A stretch of 64,000 bases of DNA from Vibrio sp. ED004 (GTDB taxonomy: Bacteria > Pseudomonadota > Gammaproteobacteria > Enterobacterales > Vibrionaceae), in the NCBI RefSeq assembly GCF_023206395.1, contig NZ_CP066149.1, positions 496,001 through 560,000 of the forward strand, read 5' to 3'. The notes beneath the pieces were generated by a model. It saw only the letters and a program-made list of their open reading frames with translations. It did no database searches and was not told where the DNA came from. Both the position numbers and the translations under genes were made by a program. Positions 10,093 through 18,985 of this stretch are shown piece after piece. Position 1 is the stretch's first letter. The number at the start of each line of letters is the position of its first letter.

Positions 10093-10674
10093 ATGAGAAA
10101 TTACCAACTAGTTTTAGCCTCTACATCTCCATTTAGGCAAGAGATCCTCAAAAAACTACAGTTAAGCTTCATTACTGCTAAACCAGACTGCGATGAAACG
10201 CCGCTTTCAAATGAGACGCCTCAACAGTTAGTCATGCGCCTTGCTGAGACCAAAGCTAAGTCTTGCGCGGTAGAGCAACCGAGCTTGGTGATTGGTTCTG
10301 ATCAGGTTTGTGTGATTGATGGAGAGATCATTGGTAAGCCACATACTCGTGAAAAAGCAATTGAACAGTTATCTCGCCAAAGCGGTAAGAACATCACTTT
10401 CTATACTGGCCTTTCTGTTTGGAACAGCGAAACCAACAAAGCTGACACGCGTCTCGACACCTTCATCGTGCATTTCCGTGATTTAACCGAGCAGCAGATC
10501 ATCTCTTATGTTGAGAAAGAAGAGCCTTATTACTGCGCGGGCAGTTTTATGTGCGAAGGGTTAGGCATCGCGTTGTTTAAACAGATGGAAGGCAAAGATC
10601 CGAACACCCTAATCGGTCTGCCACTGATCGACTTAGTGGATATGCTTGAAGTACAAGGAATGAGTGTGCTTTAA
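10093..10674 (+). CDS. Maf-like nucleotide pyrophosphatase (probable 7-methyl-GTP pyrophosphatase)
   Basis: Member of the Maf/HAM1 house-cleaning family, which hydrolyses non-canonical or methylated nucleoside triphosphates. The protein opens with LVLASTSPFRQEIL, the Maf signature, and contains IGSDQV and KPHTREKA. Length 193 residues. Position next to rluC and the yceD-rpmF cluster matches YceF of E. coli, which prefers 7-methyl-GTP; that specificity is inferred from gene order and is not proved by a motif. It faces away from yceD and converges on rluC. Confidence 0.9.
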   Translation: MRNYQLVLASTSPFRQEILKKLQLSFITAKPDCDETPLSNETPQQLVMRLAETKAKSCAVEQPSLVIGSDQVCVIDGEIIGKPHTREKAIEQLSRQSGKNITFYTGLSVWNSETNKADTRLDTFIVHFRDLTEQQIISYVEKEEPYYCAGSFMCEGLGIALFKQMEGKDPNTLIGLPLIDLVDMLEVQGMSVL

Positions 10675-10696
10675 CTAGCGCTTATTACTCTTACAA

Positions 10697-10841
10697 AGAT
10701 TCCCTACTCCTTCCTTCGTCAGTCTAGGGAATGACGAAGACTAATGATTATTTCAGCTCTGAGGACTTTTTCCTTATTCAATCATTAGTAATGCAATGTG
10801 CCGTCATCCTCAAGAGCGAGGAACGAGCAAGCTGGGGATCT
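10697..10841. repeat. Imperfect palindromic intergenic repeat, copy 1
   Basis: The left end (from AGATTCCCTACTCC) and the right end (to GCTGGGGATCT) are imperfect inverse complements about 40 bp long, separated by about 60 bp. A second, related element is at 18777-18900. Both contain a GTCATCCTC- or GTCATTCCCT-like core with GAGGAACGAG or GAGGGACGAG. It occupies most of the maf-rluC gap. This looks like a short non-coding palindromic repeat family; an open frame of 64 codons across it is not credible. Confidence 0.7.
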
Positions 10842-10863
10842 TGTGCATACAGTAGGCACAAAC

Positions 10864-10896
10864 AAAAAAGGTTGACGATATTCGTCAACCTTTATC
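10864..10896. terminator. Bidirectional terminator between maf and rluC
   Basis: A perfect 12-bp stem, AAAGGTTGACGA (10867-10878) with TCGTCAACCTTT (10882-10893), and a 3-base loop. A-rich on the left and T-rich on the right, it can terminate in both directions and suits the convergent genes. Confidence 0.85.
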
Positions 10897-10940
10897 ATTT
10901 TCAGATAGCTGATACTCAATCCTGAAAGGGTTTTTCCTTT

Positions 10941-10989
<49 letters not shown>

Positions 10990-10991
10990 TC

Positions 10992-11936
10992 TTAGATCTT
11001 ACGCAATCCGGTCAGTGCTTTTTCAAGTCTCGCTTCCATCGGTACTGAGATATCCATCTTCTCTTCACTACCTGGGTGCGTGAACTTAATGTTTGCTGCG
11101 TGTAGGAACAAACGGTCCAGACCAACCTTACCCGTGTAAGCATCAAAGCGACGATCACCGTAGCGATCATCCCAAGCAATTGGGTGGCCAGTATATTGAG
11201 TATGTACACGGATTTGGTGTGTACGCCCCGTAATTGGACTTGCTTGAACTAACGTCGCATCTTTGAATTTTTCTAAAACTCGAAAACGCGTCTCAGAAGC
11301 TTTGCCGTTCGGGTTCACACGAACAATACTGTTCACTTCGTTTTTCAATAATGGAGCATTAACAACCTTACAGCTGTTCTTCCATTCGCCCATGACTAAA
11401 GCGAAGTAATATTTTTGAACCGTTTTTTCACGGAACTGTGCTTGAAGGTGTCTTAGCGCCGAGCGCTTCTTAGCAACAAGCAGAATGCCAGATGTATCTC
11501 TATCAATACGATGCACTAACTCTAGAAAACGAGCATCAGGACGAAGTGCGCGCAATGCTTCGATTGCGCCAAACTTCAGCCCACTGCCACCATGAACAGC
11601 GGTACCCGAAGGTTTGTTCAGAATCAGCATGTGATCATCTTCATAGATGATGCACTGTTCTAATTCTGAAACCTTGTTGAGTTTCGTGCTTGGCACGTTT
11701 TCTTCAGTTTTTTCTTCAATCGTGACTGGCGGGATACGAACTAAATCACCAGCTTTTAGTTTGTACTCAGCCTTGATGCGTTTTTTATTTACGCGGACTT
11801 CGCCTTTACGCACGATTCGGTAAATCATGCTTTTCGGGATATTTTTTAATTGGTTGCGTAAGAAGTTATCAATACGCTGACCAGCCATATCTTCGTCAAT
11901 GTCGACAAATTGGACTTGGGTTCTAATTTCGCTCAT
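10992..11936 (-). CDS. rluC: 23S rRNA pseudouridine synthase C
   Basis: Isomerises uridines of 23S rRNA (955, 2504 and 2580 in E. coli). An S4 RNA-binding domain (about 20-75) precedes the RsuA/RluA catalytic domain. The catalytic aspartate is D145 in HRIDRDTSG. The 314 residues fit RluC. It is transcribed divergently from rne, as in E. coli, which supports RluC over RluD or RluA. Confidence 0.95.
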   Translation of the reverse strand: MSEIRTQVQFVDIDEDMAGQRIDNFLRNQLKNIPKSMIYRIVRKGEVRVNKKRIKAEYKLKAGDLVRIPPVTIEEKTEENVPSTKLNKVSELEQCIIYEDDHMLILNKPSGTAVHGGSGLKFGAIEALRALRPDARFLELVHRIDRDTSGILLVAKKRSALRHLQAQFREKTVQKYYFALVMGEWKNSCKVVNAPLLKNEVNSIVRVNPNGKASETRFRVLEKFKDATLVQASPITGRTHQIRVHTQYTGHPIAWDDRYGDRRFDAYTGKVGLDRLFLHAANIKFTHPGSEEKMDISVPMEARLEKALTGLRKI

Positions 11937-12289
11937 TGGGCTATTGTATCACTGTCACTTTTGATAATTGAGATTTTCTTAGCTCGATTCCGAACTTATT
12001 TATCCATAATCCCTACCGATCTATCCTCAAATGCTCGTTGAAGTTCTATATTTCTTTGATTCTTCGAACAAAAAAGCACCAAGATTCCTGCAAATTAAAA
12101 TATCAATTGATAAATTATTTATAGACAGTGAGTTAGAGCTATCAAAACCCAAACAAAAACTGTTTTTTTTACAGCATTCCGACAAAGCAGATTGCTGTGT
12201 TTACCGACCGCTGCTATAGTTCACAGCTGCTATCAGTGGTTTGACTATTATTTAAACAGCTAACCATTCATAAGCAAGTAAATGAGTAG

Positions 12290-12554
12290 ATAACTCAGAT
12301 TAGACAGTGCTGCAATCGGCGTAAGACACGGTCAACTGAGTTCCTTATCGCTCTACTCACGTACGCTCATGTTGAGTATTCACCGCCACATCGCGGATCA
12401 TAGGCTAACTCCCTATGATGACTGACGTGCCCCAGAGCATCCCTCTCCAGCCGGGAGGCTGCACCGATAAAGCCATGGGATCTGGCACCATGAGAAACGA
12501 AATAAAGCGATAAGAACAATGATGAAAATAAGAAAAGACAATGAGAATTTCTAA
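12290..12554 (+). promoter_or_regulatory. Structured rne leader, candidate autoregulatory element
   Basis: The 618-bp gap between rluC and rne has no credible gene. Its last 260 bases look like a folded leader: a perfect 8-bp hairpin ATCATAGG/CCTATGAT (12397-12419) and a hairpin CAGCC-GGGA-GGCTG (12448-12461) lie in it. In E. coli a roughly 360-nt rne leader lets RNase E cut its own message (the rne5 element). Position and structure suggest the same here. The remainder (11937-12290) should hold the divergent promoters; I see no other element in it. Confidence 0.55.
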
Positions 12555-15500
12555 ATGAAAAGAATGTTAATTAACGCAACTCAAAAAGAAGAGTTGCGTG
12601 TCGCTTTGGTTGATGGCCAGCGACTGTTCGATCTAGATATCGAAAGTCCAGGTCACGAGTCAAAAAAAGCGAATATCTACAAAGGACGTATTACCCGTAT
12701 TGAGCCAAGCCTAGAAGCGGCATTTGTTGATTACGGCGCAGAACGTCACGGTTTCCTCCCTCTTAAAGAAATTGCCCGCGAATACTTCCCTGAAGGTTAT
12801 ACATACCAAGGCCGTCCTAGCATCAAAGAAGTGCTAAAAGAAGGCCAAGAAGTAATCGTACAAGTAGAGAAAGAAGAACGTGGTAGCAAAGGTGCTGCAC
12901 TGACAACTTTCATCTCTTTGGCGGGTAGCTACTTAGTTCTTATGCCTAATAACCCTCGTGCTGGCGGTATTTCTCGTCGTATCGAAGGTGATGAGCGCAC
13001 TCAACTGAAAGCAGCATTAAGCACTCTTGAGCTTCCTCAAGGTATGGGCTTAATCGTGCGTACAGCAGGTGTTGGCAAAAGTGCAGAAGAGTTAGAGTGG
13101 GACCTGAATGTTCTATTGAATCACTGGGGCGCTATCAAGCAAGCTTCTGATTCAAATGCAGCTCCTTTCCTAATTCACCAAGAAAGTAACGTTATCGTTC
13201 GCGCGATTCGTGACTACCTACGTCGTGACATTGGCGAGATTCTGATCGACAGCAACACTATTTTTGAACGTGCACAAGCGCACATTCAATTAATACGCCC
13301 AGATTTCATGAATCGCGTTAAGAAGTACGATGGTGAAGTACCACTATTCAGCCATTACCAGATTGAAAGCCAGATCGAATCTGCTTTCCAACGTGAAGTT
13401 CGTCTTCCATCTGGTGGTTCTATCGTAATCGACCCAACAGAAGCTCTGACTTCTATCGATATCAACTCTGCTCGTGCAACAAAGGGCGGCGATATCGAAG
13501 AAACAGCGCTAAACACTAACCTAGAAGCAGCGGATGAAATTGCACGTCAATTACGTCTACGTGACCTAGGTGGTCTTGTTGTTATCGACTTCATCGATAT
13601 GACTCCGGTTCGCCACCAACGCGAAGTAGAAAGCCGTCTACGTGATGCCGTTCGTTTAGACCGTGCACGTGTTCAGATTGGTCGTATTTCTCGCTTTGGT
13701 CTTCTAGAGATGTCTCGTCAACGTTTGAGCCCATCACTAGCAGAAGCAAGCCACCACATTTGTCCTCGTTGTACAGGTACTGGTGTTGTTCGTGATAACG
13801 AATCTCTAGCACTGTCTGTTCTACGTTTGATCGAAGAAGAAGCTCTGAAAGACAACACAGCGCAAGTACTTGCTGTTGTGCCTGTGCCAATCGCTTCTTA
13901 CCTTCTGAACGAAAAACGTCGCTCAGTAAACCACATCGAGAAGAACCAAGAAGTTAAGATCACTGTTGTTCCTAACTCTGACATGGAAACACCACACTTT
14001 GAGGTTATCCGTGTTCGTGAAGGCGAAGAGTTCGATCTACTGTCTTACCTACTTCCTAAGAAGCTAGACGCTCTTAAAGAAGCAGAAAGCAAAGAACCAG
14101 CAGAACAGACTATTCGTCCTAAGAAGATCGAAGAGCCAGCTCTGAAAGGTTTCGCAGCCCCTGCTCAATCAGCACCAACTCCTGCTCCAGCACCTAAAGC
14201 TGTAGAAGAGAAGAAAGCTGAGCCAGCAGCGACCCAAGAACCAGGTCTAATTGGTCGTTTCTTCAAAGCTATCGGTAGCTTCTTATTCGGCTCTTCAACT
14301 CAAGAAGAGAAGAAAGAAGAAGAGAAGAAAGAAGAAGAAAAACCTAAGAACAATCGCAACAACGGCAACCGTCAACGCCGTGATCGTAACGATAACCGTC
14401 GTCGCAACCAACGTGGTGAGCGTGGTGACAATCGTAACGAAAACCGTGACAACAAGCGCCGTCGTAAGCCAGCTCGTGACGAGAAGCCTGAAGAGCAAAA
14501 AGAAGCAGCTCCACAGCAAAATCGCCAACCTCGCAAGCCTAAGCAAGATCGTCGCAACAAGCCACGTGATGAGCAGAAGCAACGCGAAGAGCAAGTTCCT
14601 TCTAAGCTAGCAGAAGAAGGTCTACAGCTAGCGGCAGAAGCTCAAGCTGACAAGCCAGAAGCGCCTAAAGCTAAGCCTGAAGCGAAAGCAGCTAAGATCA
14701 AAGAGCGTCGTCAACGTCGTAAACTGAACAAGCAAGTTCGTGTTAAAGACCAACAAGCTCAAGCTGAAGACAACGCATCAAAAGAACAGGTTGTTGCAAA
14801 AGAACAATCAGTCGCTCAAGAGCAAAAAGTTGCGGAACAAGTAGAAGCAACTCAAGCAAATGCTGAGCAAACTGAACAGGAAGAGCCGAAGCAACGTCGT
14901 AACCGTCGTTCTCCACGTCACCTGCGTGCAAGTGGTCAACGTCGTCGTCGCGGTCGTGATCGTCGCCCTAACCCATTCCGCCTACGTAAAGGTGGTGTAG
15001 CTTCTCCAGAGATGGCTATGGGTAAAGTGATGCCTCGCTTCATTCCAAAACCTCACCACAAGCAGGCAAAACCTGAAGTGGCTGAAGTTCAAGTAGCAGT
15101 TGAAGCTCAAGTTTCTGTTAAAGAACAAGAGCAAAACGTAGCTCAAGAGGCAGCACCACAAAACAACGTAGCAATGGCAGGCGGCTTTACATGTCCTGAA
15201 CTGGCTATGGGCAAAGTGATTATCCGTCGCGAAGAAGCTGCTGTTGAAGCTCAAGTAGCTGAGACTCCTGCTGTAGTTGAAGAAGCTCCAGTTGTTGAAG
15301 CACAAGAAGTTGCAACGCCTAAAGCTGAAAGTGTGGAAGTTGAACAAACTCCGGTTGAAACTGTGAAAGCAGAAGAAGTCGTAGTTGAAGCACCAGTTGT
15401 TGAAACTGCAGTCGTTGAACCAACAAAAGCAGTTGAAGCGCCTAAAGCTGAAAGTGTGAAAGTTGAAGAAGCTCCTGTGGTAGAAGCACCAGCTTCAGAA

Positions 15501-15692
15501 GCAGCACCAAAAGCGGCAGTTGCTAAGAAACAAGCGGGTTCGCCAATGACTAAAGCTCCTGGTCCTCAAGAGATCAAAGAGATTGAAGTTGTTGCTGCTC
15601 CATTCCGTACTGAGCGTTTTGTACCGAAAGGTGCAGGCAGTCAAGCAGCGTCAAACAAAGCTGGCGCAGGCATGACTAAGCCAAACTACTAG
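12555..15692 (+). CDS. rne: Ribonuclease E
   Basis: Essential endoribonuclease of mRNA decay and tRNA/rRNA processing and scaffold of the degradosome. The N-terminal half has the S1 domain (about 35-125), the catalytic aspartates D302 and D345, and the zinc-link CPRC (C403, C406). From about residue 510 the chain is unstructured: an arginine-rich RNA-binding stretch (about 590-690), a second one near 780-810, and a long Ala/Glu/Val-rich region (about 880-980). [10 protein letters not shown] motif (about 817) recurs as CPELAMGKV (about 878). The tail should carry enolase, helicase and PNPase contacts, but I cannot place them exactly. Length 1045 residues, close to E. coli (1061). Confidence 0.97.
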   Translation: MKRMLINATQKEELRVALVDGQRLFDLDIESPGHESKKANIYKGRITRIEPSLEAAFVDYGAERHGFLPLKEIAREYFPEGYTYQGRPSIKEVLKEGQEVIVQVEKEERGSKGAALTTFISLAGSYLVLMPNNPRAGGISRRIEGDERTQLKAALSTLELPQGMGLIVRTAGVGKSAEELEWDLNVLLNHWGAIKQASDSNAAPFLIHQESNVIVRAIRDYLRRDIGEILIDSNTIFERAQAHIQLIRPDFMNRVKKYDGEVPLFSHYQIESQIESAFQREVRLPSGGSIVIDPTEALTSIDINSARATKGGDIEETALNTNLEAADEIARQLRLRDLGGLVVIDFIDMTPVRHQREVESRLRDAVRLDRARVQIGRISRFGLLEMSRQRLSPSLAEASHHICPRCTGTGVVRDNESLALSVLRLIEEEALKDNTAQVLAVVPVPIASYLLNEKRRSVNHIEKNQEVKITVVPNSDMETPHFEVIRVREGEEFDLLSYLLPKKLDALKEAESKEPAEQTIRPKKIEEPALKGFAAPAQSAPTPAPAPKAVEEKKAEPAATQEPGLIGRFFKAIGSFLFGSSTQEEKKEEEKKEEEKPKNNRNNGNRQRRDRNDNRRRNQRGERGDNRNENRDNKRRRKPARDEKPEEQKEAAPQQNRQPRKPKQDRRNKPRDEQKQREEQVPSKLAEEGLQLAAEAQADKPEAPKAKPEAKAAKIKERRQRRKLNKQVRVKDQQAQAEDNASKEQVVAKEQSVAQEQKVAEQVEATQANAEQTEQEEPKQRRNRRSPRHLRASGQRRRRGRDRRPNPFRLRKGGVASPEMAMGKVMPRFIPKPHHKQAKPEVAEVQVAVEAQVSVKEQEQNVAQEAAPQNNVAMAGGFTCPELAMGKVIIRREEAAVEAQVAETPAVVEEAPVVEAQEVATPKAESVEVEQTPVETVKAEEVVVEAPVVETAVVEPTKAVEAPKAESVKVEEAPVVEAPASEAAPKAAVAKKQAGSPMTKAPGPQEIKEIEVVAAPFRTERFVPKGAGSQAASNKAGAGMTKPNY

Positions 15693-15727
15693 CGTTTACT
15701 GCTAAGTAATCACTAGAAAATCGAATC

Positions 15728-15756
15728 AAAGGCTGCTTATTAAAGCAGCCTTTTTC
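15728..15756 (+). terminator. Terminator of rne
   Basis: AAAGGCTGCTT (15728-15738) pairs perfectly with AAGCAGCCTTT (15743-15753), loop of 4, followed by T-rich sequence. Confidence 0.88.
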
Positions 15757-15951
15757 ATATCTGCTAATCGAATAAAAATTAATAGATATATTACTCAAAG
15801 TTAGGTTCAACCTTGAACTTAATCACATTTTTGGGTAGCATTCGCGCACTTATCTTTTCGACACCTCGCTATTGCCGCTCTTTTCAATCACCGTTTGGCT
15901 ACGCAATACACTCGTGTCGGGTAAATCCATCTAAAGCATAGCTGAGCAAAC

Positions 15952-17499
15952 ATGTTCGAATTCCCACAATTTTCAAAGCACTCTGTAAAGAATGATGTGC
16001 TTTCAGGTCTTACAGTAGCCCTAGCTCTGGTACCTGAAGCCGTAGCATTCGCCTTTGTTGCAGGCGTTGACCCAATGGTTGGTCTTTACGCAGCATTCAT
16101 CGTAGGTTTAATTACTTCTGTCTTCGGCGGTCGTCCAGGTATGATTTCTGGTGCAACCGGCGCAATGGCTGTTGTAATGGTGAGCCTAGTAGCAACCCAT
16201 GGCGTTCAATACCTATTTGCGGCAGTTATGCTAGCCGGCCTTCTGCAAATTGCAGCGGGTGTATTTAAACTAGGTAAATTCATCCGTATCGTTCCGCACC
16301 CAGTAATGATTGGTTTCGTGAACGGCTTAGCGATCGTTATCTTCCTAGCACAGCTTGGACAATTTAAAGCACCAGATGTAACAGGCGCGCTAACTTGGTT
16401 ACCAAGCGGTCAAATGACTCTGATGTTAGGCCTTGTAGCATTGACTATGGCTATCATCCACTTCCTACCTAAACTAACAACAGCGGTACCATCGTCATTG
16501 GTTGCTATTGTTACGGTAACGGCTTTGGTTGTTGGCCTTGATCTAGAAACTCGTACTGTTGTTGATTTCTTACGCACTATGTCTGGTGACGAAGCAGCAA
16601 CATTAGCGGGCTCTCTACCAACATTCTCTATTCCAGCAGTGCCGTTTAGCCTAGAAACGCTATACATCATCCTGCCTTATGCAGTGATTCTTGCAGCGAT
16701 TGGTCTAATCGAATCACTACTGACGCTTACCGTACTAGACGAAATGACAAACACTCGTGGTCAATCTAACCGTGAATGTGTTGGTCAAGGTATGGCGAAC
16801 GTGACGTGTTCGGTATTTGGTGCGATGGGTGGTTGTGCGATGATCGGTCAATCGATGATCAACGTAAACTCAGGTGGTCGTGGTCGTCTTTCTGGTATCG
16901 TTGCTGCCGTTGCACTACTGATGTTCATTCTATTCGGCTCTGCACTTATCGAAATGATTCCTCTAGCAGCGCTAGTGGGTGTAATGTTCATGGTTGTAAT
17001 TGGTACATTCGAATGGGCAACCTTCAAGCTTGCACGTCGCGTACCTAAGCAAGACTTCTTCGTTATCGTTCTTGTTACGGTTGTAACCGTAATGACTGAC
17101 CTAGCAGTTGCTGTATTTGTAGGTGTCATTGCATCTGCACTAATGTTTGCATGGCAACATGCTAAGCATATCTACGCGGACACATCGGTAAACGATAAAG
17201 GCTCTAAAGAGTACAAAGTTAACGGCCCAATCTTCTTTGGTTCAACAGCTAACTTCCTAGAGTTGTTTGACGCATACAACGATCCACAAGATGTTATTGT
17301 TGATTTCGCAAACTCACGCGTTACTGACCACTCAGCTATTGAAGCGATTGATACCATTGCAGAGCGTTACGCAGCACTAGGTAAAACGCTTCACCTTCGC
17401 CACCTAAGCCAAGACTGTGTTGCTATGCTGCACAAAGCCGGTAGCTTAGTTGAAGCGAACGTAGCAGAAGACCCAATCTACAAAGTAATGTCTAAGTAA
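15952..17499 (+). CDS. SulP family anion transporter with STAS domain
   Basis: Inner-membrane transporter of the SulP/SLC26 family, which moves sulfate, bicarbonate or other anions, usually with Na+ or H+. About 10-12 hydrophobic segments cover residues 15-400, including the family opening [21 protein letters not shown] cytoplasmic STAS domain follows (about 415-510, [13 protein letters not shown] and [19 protein letters not shown]). The 515-residue length is on the short side but complete. It stands alone between its own upstream region and a terminator, so the substrate cannot be read from context. Confidence 0.88.
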   Translation: MFEFPQFSKHSVKNDVLSGLTVALALVPEAVAFAFVAGVDPMVGLYAAFIVGLITSVFGGRPGMISGATGAMAVVMVSLVATHGVQYLFAAVMLAGLLQIAAGVFKLGKFIRIVPHPVMIGFVNGLAIVIFLAQLGQFKAPDVTGALTWLPSGQMTLMLGLVALTMAIIHFLPKLTTAVPSSLVAIVTVTALVVGLDLETRTVVDFLRTMSGDEAATLAGSLPTFSIPAVPFSLETLYIILPYAVILAAIGLIESLLTLTVLDEMTNTRGQSNRECVGQGMANVTCSVFGAMGGCAMIGQSMINVNSGGRGRLSGIVAAVALLMFILFGSALIEMIPLAALVGVMFMVVIGTFEWATFKLARRVPKQDFFVIVLVTVVTVMTDLAVAVFVGVIASALMFAWQHAKHIYADTSVNDKGSKEYKVNGPIFFGSTANFLELFDAYNDPQDVIVDFANSRVTDHSAIEAIDTIAERYAALGKTLHLRHLSQDCVAMLHKAGSLVEANVAEDPIYKVMSK

Positions 17500-17526
17500 C
17501 CATAGGCAGAACATAAAGCTAGATTT

Positions 17527-17557
17527 AAAAGGCCGACATTGAATGTCGGCCTTTTTT
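17527..17557. terminator. Bidirectional terminator between the SulP gene and the phosphatase gene
   Basis: GGCCGACATT (17531-17540) and AATGTCGGCC (17542-17551) form a GC-rich stem flanked by an A-run on the left and a T-run on the right, which suits the convergent genes. Confidence 0.87.
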
Positions 17558-17622
17558 ATACGTAGTCTTTAGTCACTAACCAGCAAAGCACTGAACACCA
17601 AACACTAAACATAGCTGCGATG

Positions 17623-18072
17623 TTAAATAGACCTCAATATCGCTTCGCTCGACTCTTCGATTAAGTCCAAAACCAGCTCAAAACCATCGCCCTCTCCATA
17701 ATATGGGTCTGGAACCTCTTGATAGCCAGATTCTCCAAAACTCAAAAATAGCGCAAGCTTGTATTGCAGGTGCGCTGGGCACTGACTCATTAAGTCATCT
17801 AAATTCGCCTTATCTGCCGCGAGTATCAAGTCAAACTCTTCGAAGTCATTCGTGACCACTTTACGAGAGGTAATACCCTTGAAGCTGTAGCCTCGCTTCT
17901 CGCCTGCCGCCTTTGAGCGGGAATCCGGTGGGTTTCCTTGATGGAAGCCAATCGTCCCCGCAGAATCGACTACAACATCAATATCCAGCTGTTGCGCTTT
18001 CTTTCTGAGTACCGCCTCACCTGTTGGCGAGCGACAAATATTTCCCATGCAAACCACGAGTATCTTTTTCAT
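17623..18072 (-). CDS. Low-molecular-weight protein tyrosine phosphatase
   Basis: Cytoplasmic phosphatase of the arsenate-reductase-like fold. The P-loop CMGNICRS holds C8 and R14, and the general-acid aspartate is D122 in PDPYYG; both are diagnostic. Length 149 residues is typical. No capsule or tyrosine-kinase gene is nearby, so it is more like the stand-alone YfkJ-type enzymes than Wzb. Its start is 21 bp from the next gene's longest open frame on the other strand. The substrate is unknown. Confidence 0.93.
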   Translation of the reverse strand: MKKILVVCMGNICRSPTGEAVLRKKAQQLDIDVVVDSAGTIGFHQGNPPDSRSKAAGEKRGYSFKGITSRKVVTNDFEEFDLILAADKANLDDLMSQCPAHLQYKLALFLSFGESGYQEVPDPYYGEGDGFELVLDLIEESSEAILRSI

Positions 18073-18156
18073 CCGTAATCACCTGTTCTTCCGATGGTTT
18101 TTGCTATCGTTAAGTTAGGCTATGATAGGCGCAATCACAACTTAAAAGGATTTGTT

Positions 18157-18762
18157 ATGTCGACCGAAGACAACAAAGAACAACGTCATAAAGCAAGACA
18201 ACAGAAAGTAAAAGAACAAGTCGATGCACGTGTGGCTGCAGCACAAGAGGTCAAAGGCCTACTATTGGTGATCACTGGTAACGGTAAAGGTAAATCAACA
18301 TCAGGTTTCGGCACCATTACTCGCGCTGTAGGTCATGGTAAGAAATGTGCCGTTGCTCAATTTGTTAAAGGAACTTGGGATAACGGCGAAAAGAACGTTC
18401 TGCAAAAGCTCGATGTAGAGTTCCAAGTAATGGGCACAGGCTTTACTTGGGAAACTCAGAACAAAGCGCAAGATATTGAAGCTGCACAGCGTGTATGGAA
18501 AGAGTGTCAACGCATGCTAGCTGACGAGTCGATTGATGTGATTCTGTTTGACGAGCTGACTTACATGGTGAGCTACGGTTACATCGAACTCGATGAAGTA
18601 GTTGAAGCGTTGAATAACCGTCCTAAGATGCAGTCTGTAATCATTACTGGCCGTGGTGCGCACCGTACTCTTACAGAAATGGCAGATACTGTATCTGAAG
18701 TTCGTAACGTGAAGCACGCTTTCGAATCTGGTGTTAAAGCGCTACAAGGCGTGGATTGGTAA
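18157..18762 (+). CDS. cobO: Cob(I)yrinic acid a,c-diamide adenosyltransferase
   Basis: ATP:corrinoid adenosyltransferase (CobO/CobA/BtuR), adding the adenosyl group in B12 synthesis or salvage. The P-loop GNGKGKST lies at 41-48. The frame is open from 18094, but the ATG at 18157 has AAAAGGA seven bases upstream and begins MSTEDNKEQRH, giving the usual 201 residues. No other cobalamin gene is in the window, which fits salvage use, as BtuR does in E. coli. Confidence 0.93.
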   Translation: MSTEDNKEQRHKARQQKVKEQVDARVAAAQEVKGLLLVITGNGKGKSTSGFGTITRAVGHGKKCAVAQFVKGTWDNGEKNVLQKLDVEFQVMGTGFTWETQNKAQDIEAAQRVWKECQRMLADESIDVILFDELTYMVSYGYIELDEVVEALNNRPKMQSVIITGRGAHRTLTEMADTVSEVRNVKHAFESGVKALQGVDW

Positions 18763-18776
18763 TCGCATTTAACCAG

Positions 18777-18900
18777 AGATCCCCGACTCGGTCATTCTTC
18801 CCTCTCGAGGATGATGACCACTAGGCCGTTACGCTCTTGAACAAAGGACGAAAGCCTGTCGTCATTCCCTAGAACGAGGGACGAGTGTCATAGGGGCTCT
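18777..18900. repeat. Imperfect palindromic intergenic repeat, copy 2
   Basis: The left arm begins AGATCCCCGACTCGG and the right arm ends in CATAGGGGCTCT; the arms are imperfect inverse complements over about 43 bp, separated by about 35 bp. It resembles the element at 10697-10841 in ends and core (GTCATTCCCT, GAGGGACGAG). It lies after cobO, just before a terminator. Confidence 0.7.
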
Positions 18901-18927
18901 CTCTTTAGTATCATCGAAGCCAAAATA

Positions 18928-18963
18928 AAAAGCGCCATTCTTTCAGCAGGAATGGCGCTTTAT
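18928..18963. terminator. Bidirectional terminator between cobO and the AsmA gene
   Basis: AGCGCCATTC (18931-18940) and GAATGGCGCT (18950-18959) form a 10-bp stem with A-rich sequence on the left and T-rich on the right. Confidence 0.87.
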
Positions 18964-18985
18964 TCATTTCAAAATGAGCTAAGGA

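Noticed and set aside
10731..10925. A 64-codon frame downstream of maf
   Set aside because: It runs through the palindromic repeat and the terminator stem, has no ribosome-binding site and no family features.
12031..12219. A 62-codon frame in the rluC-rne gap
   Set aside because: No ribosome-binding site, composition like AT-rich non-coding DNA, and it lies where the rne promoter region is expected.
14251..14610. Long frames on both strands inside the arginine-rich part of rne
   Set aside because: They are shadows of the repetitive Lys/Arg/Glu codons; rne itself is continuous with clear domains.
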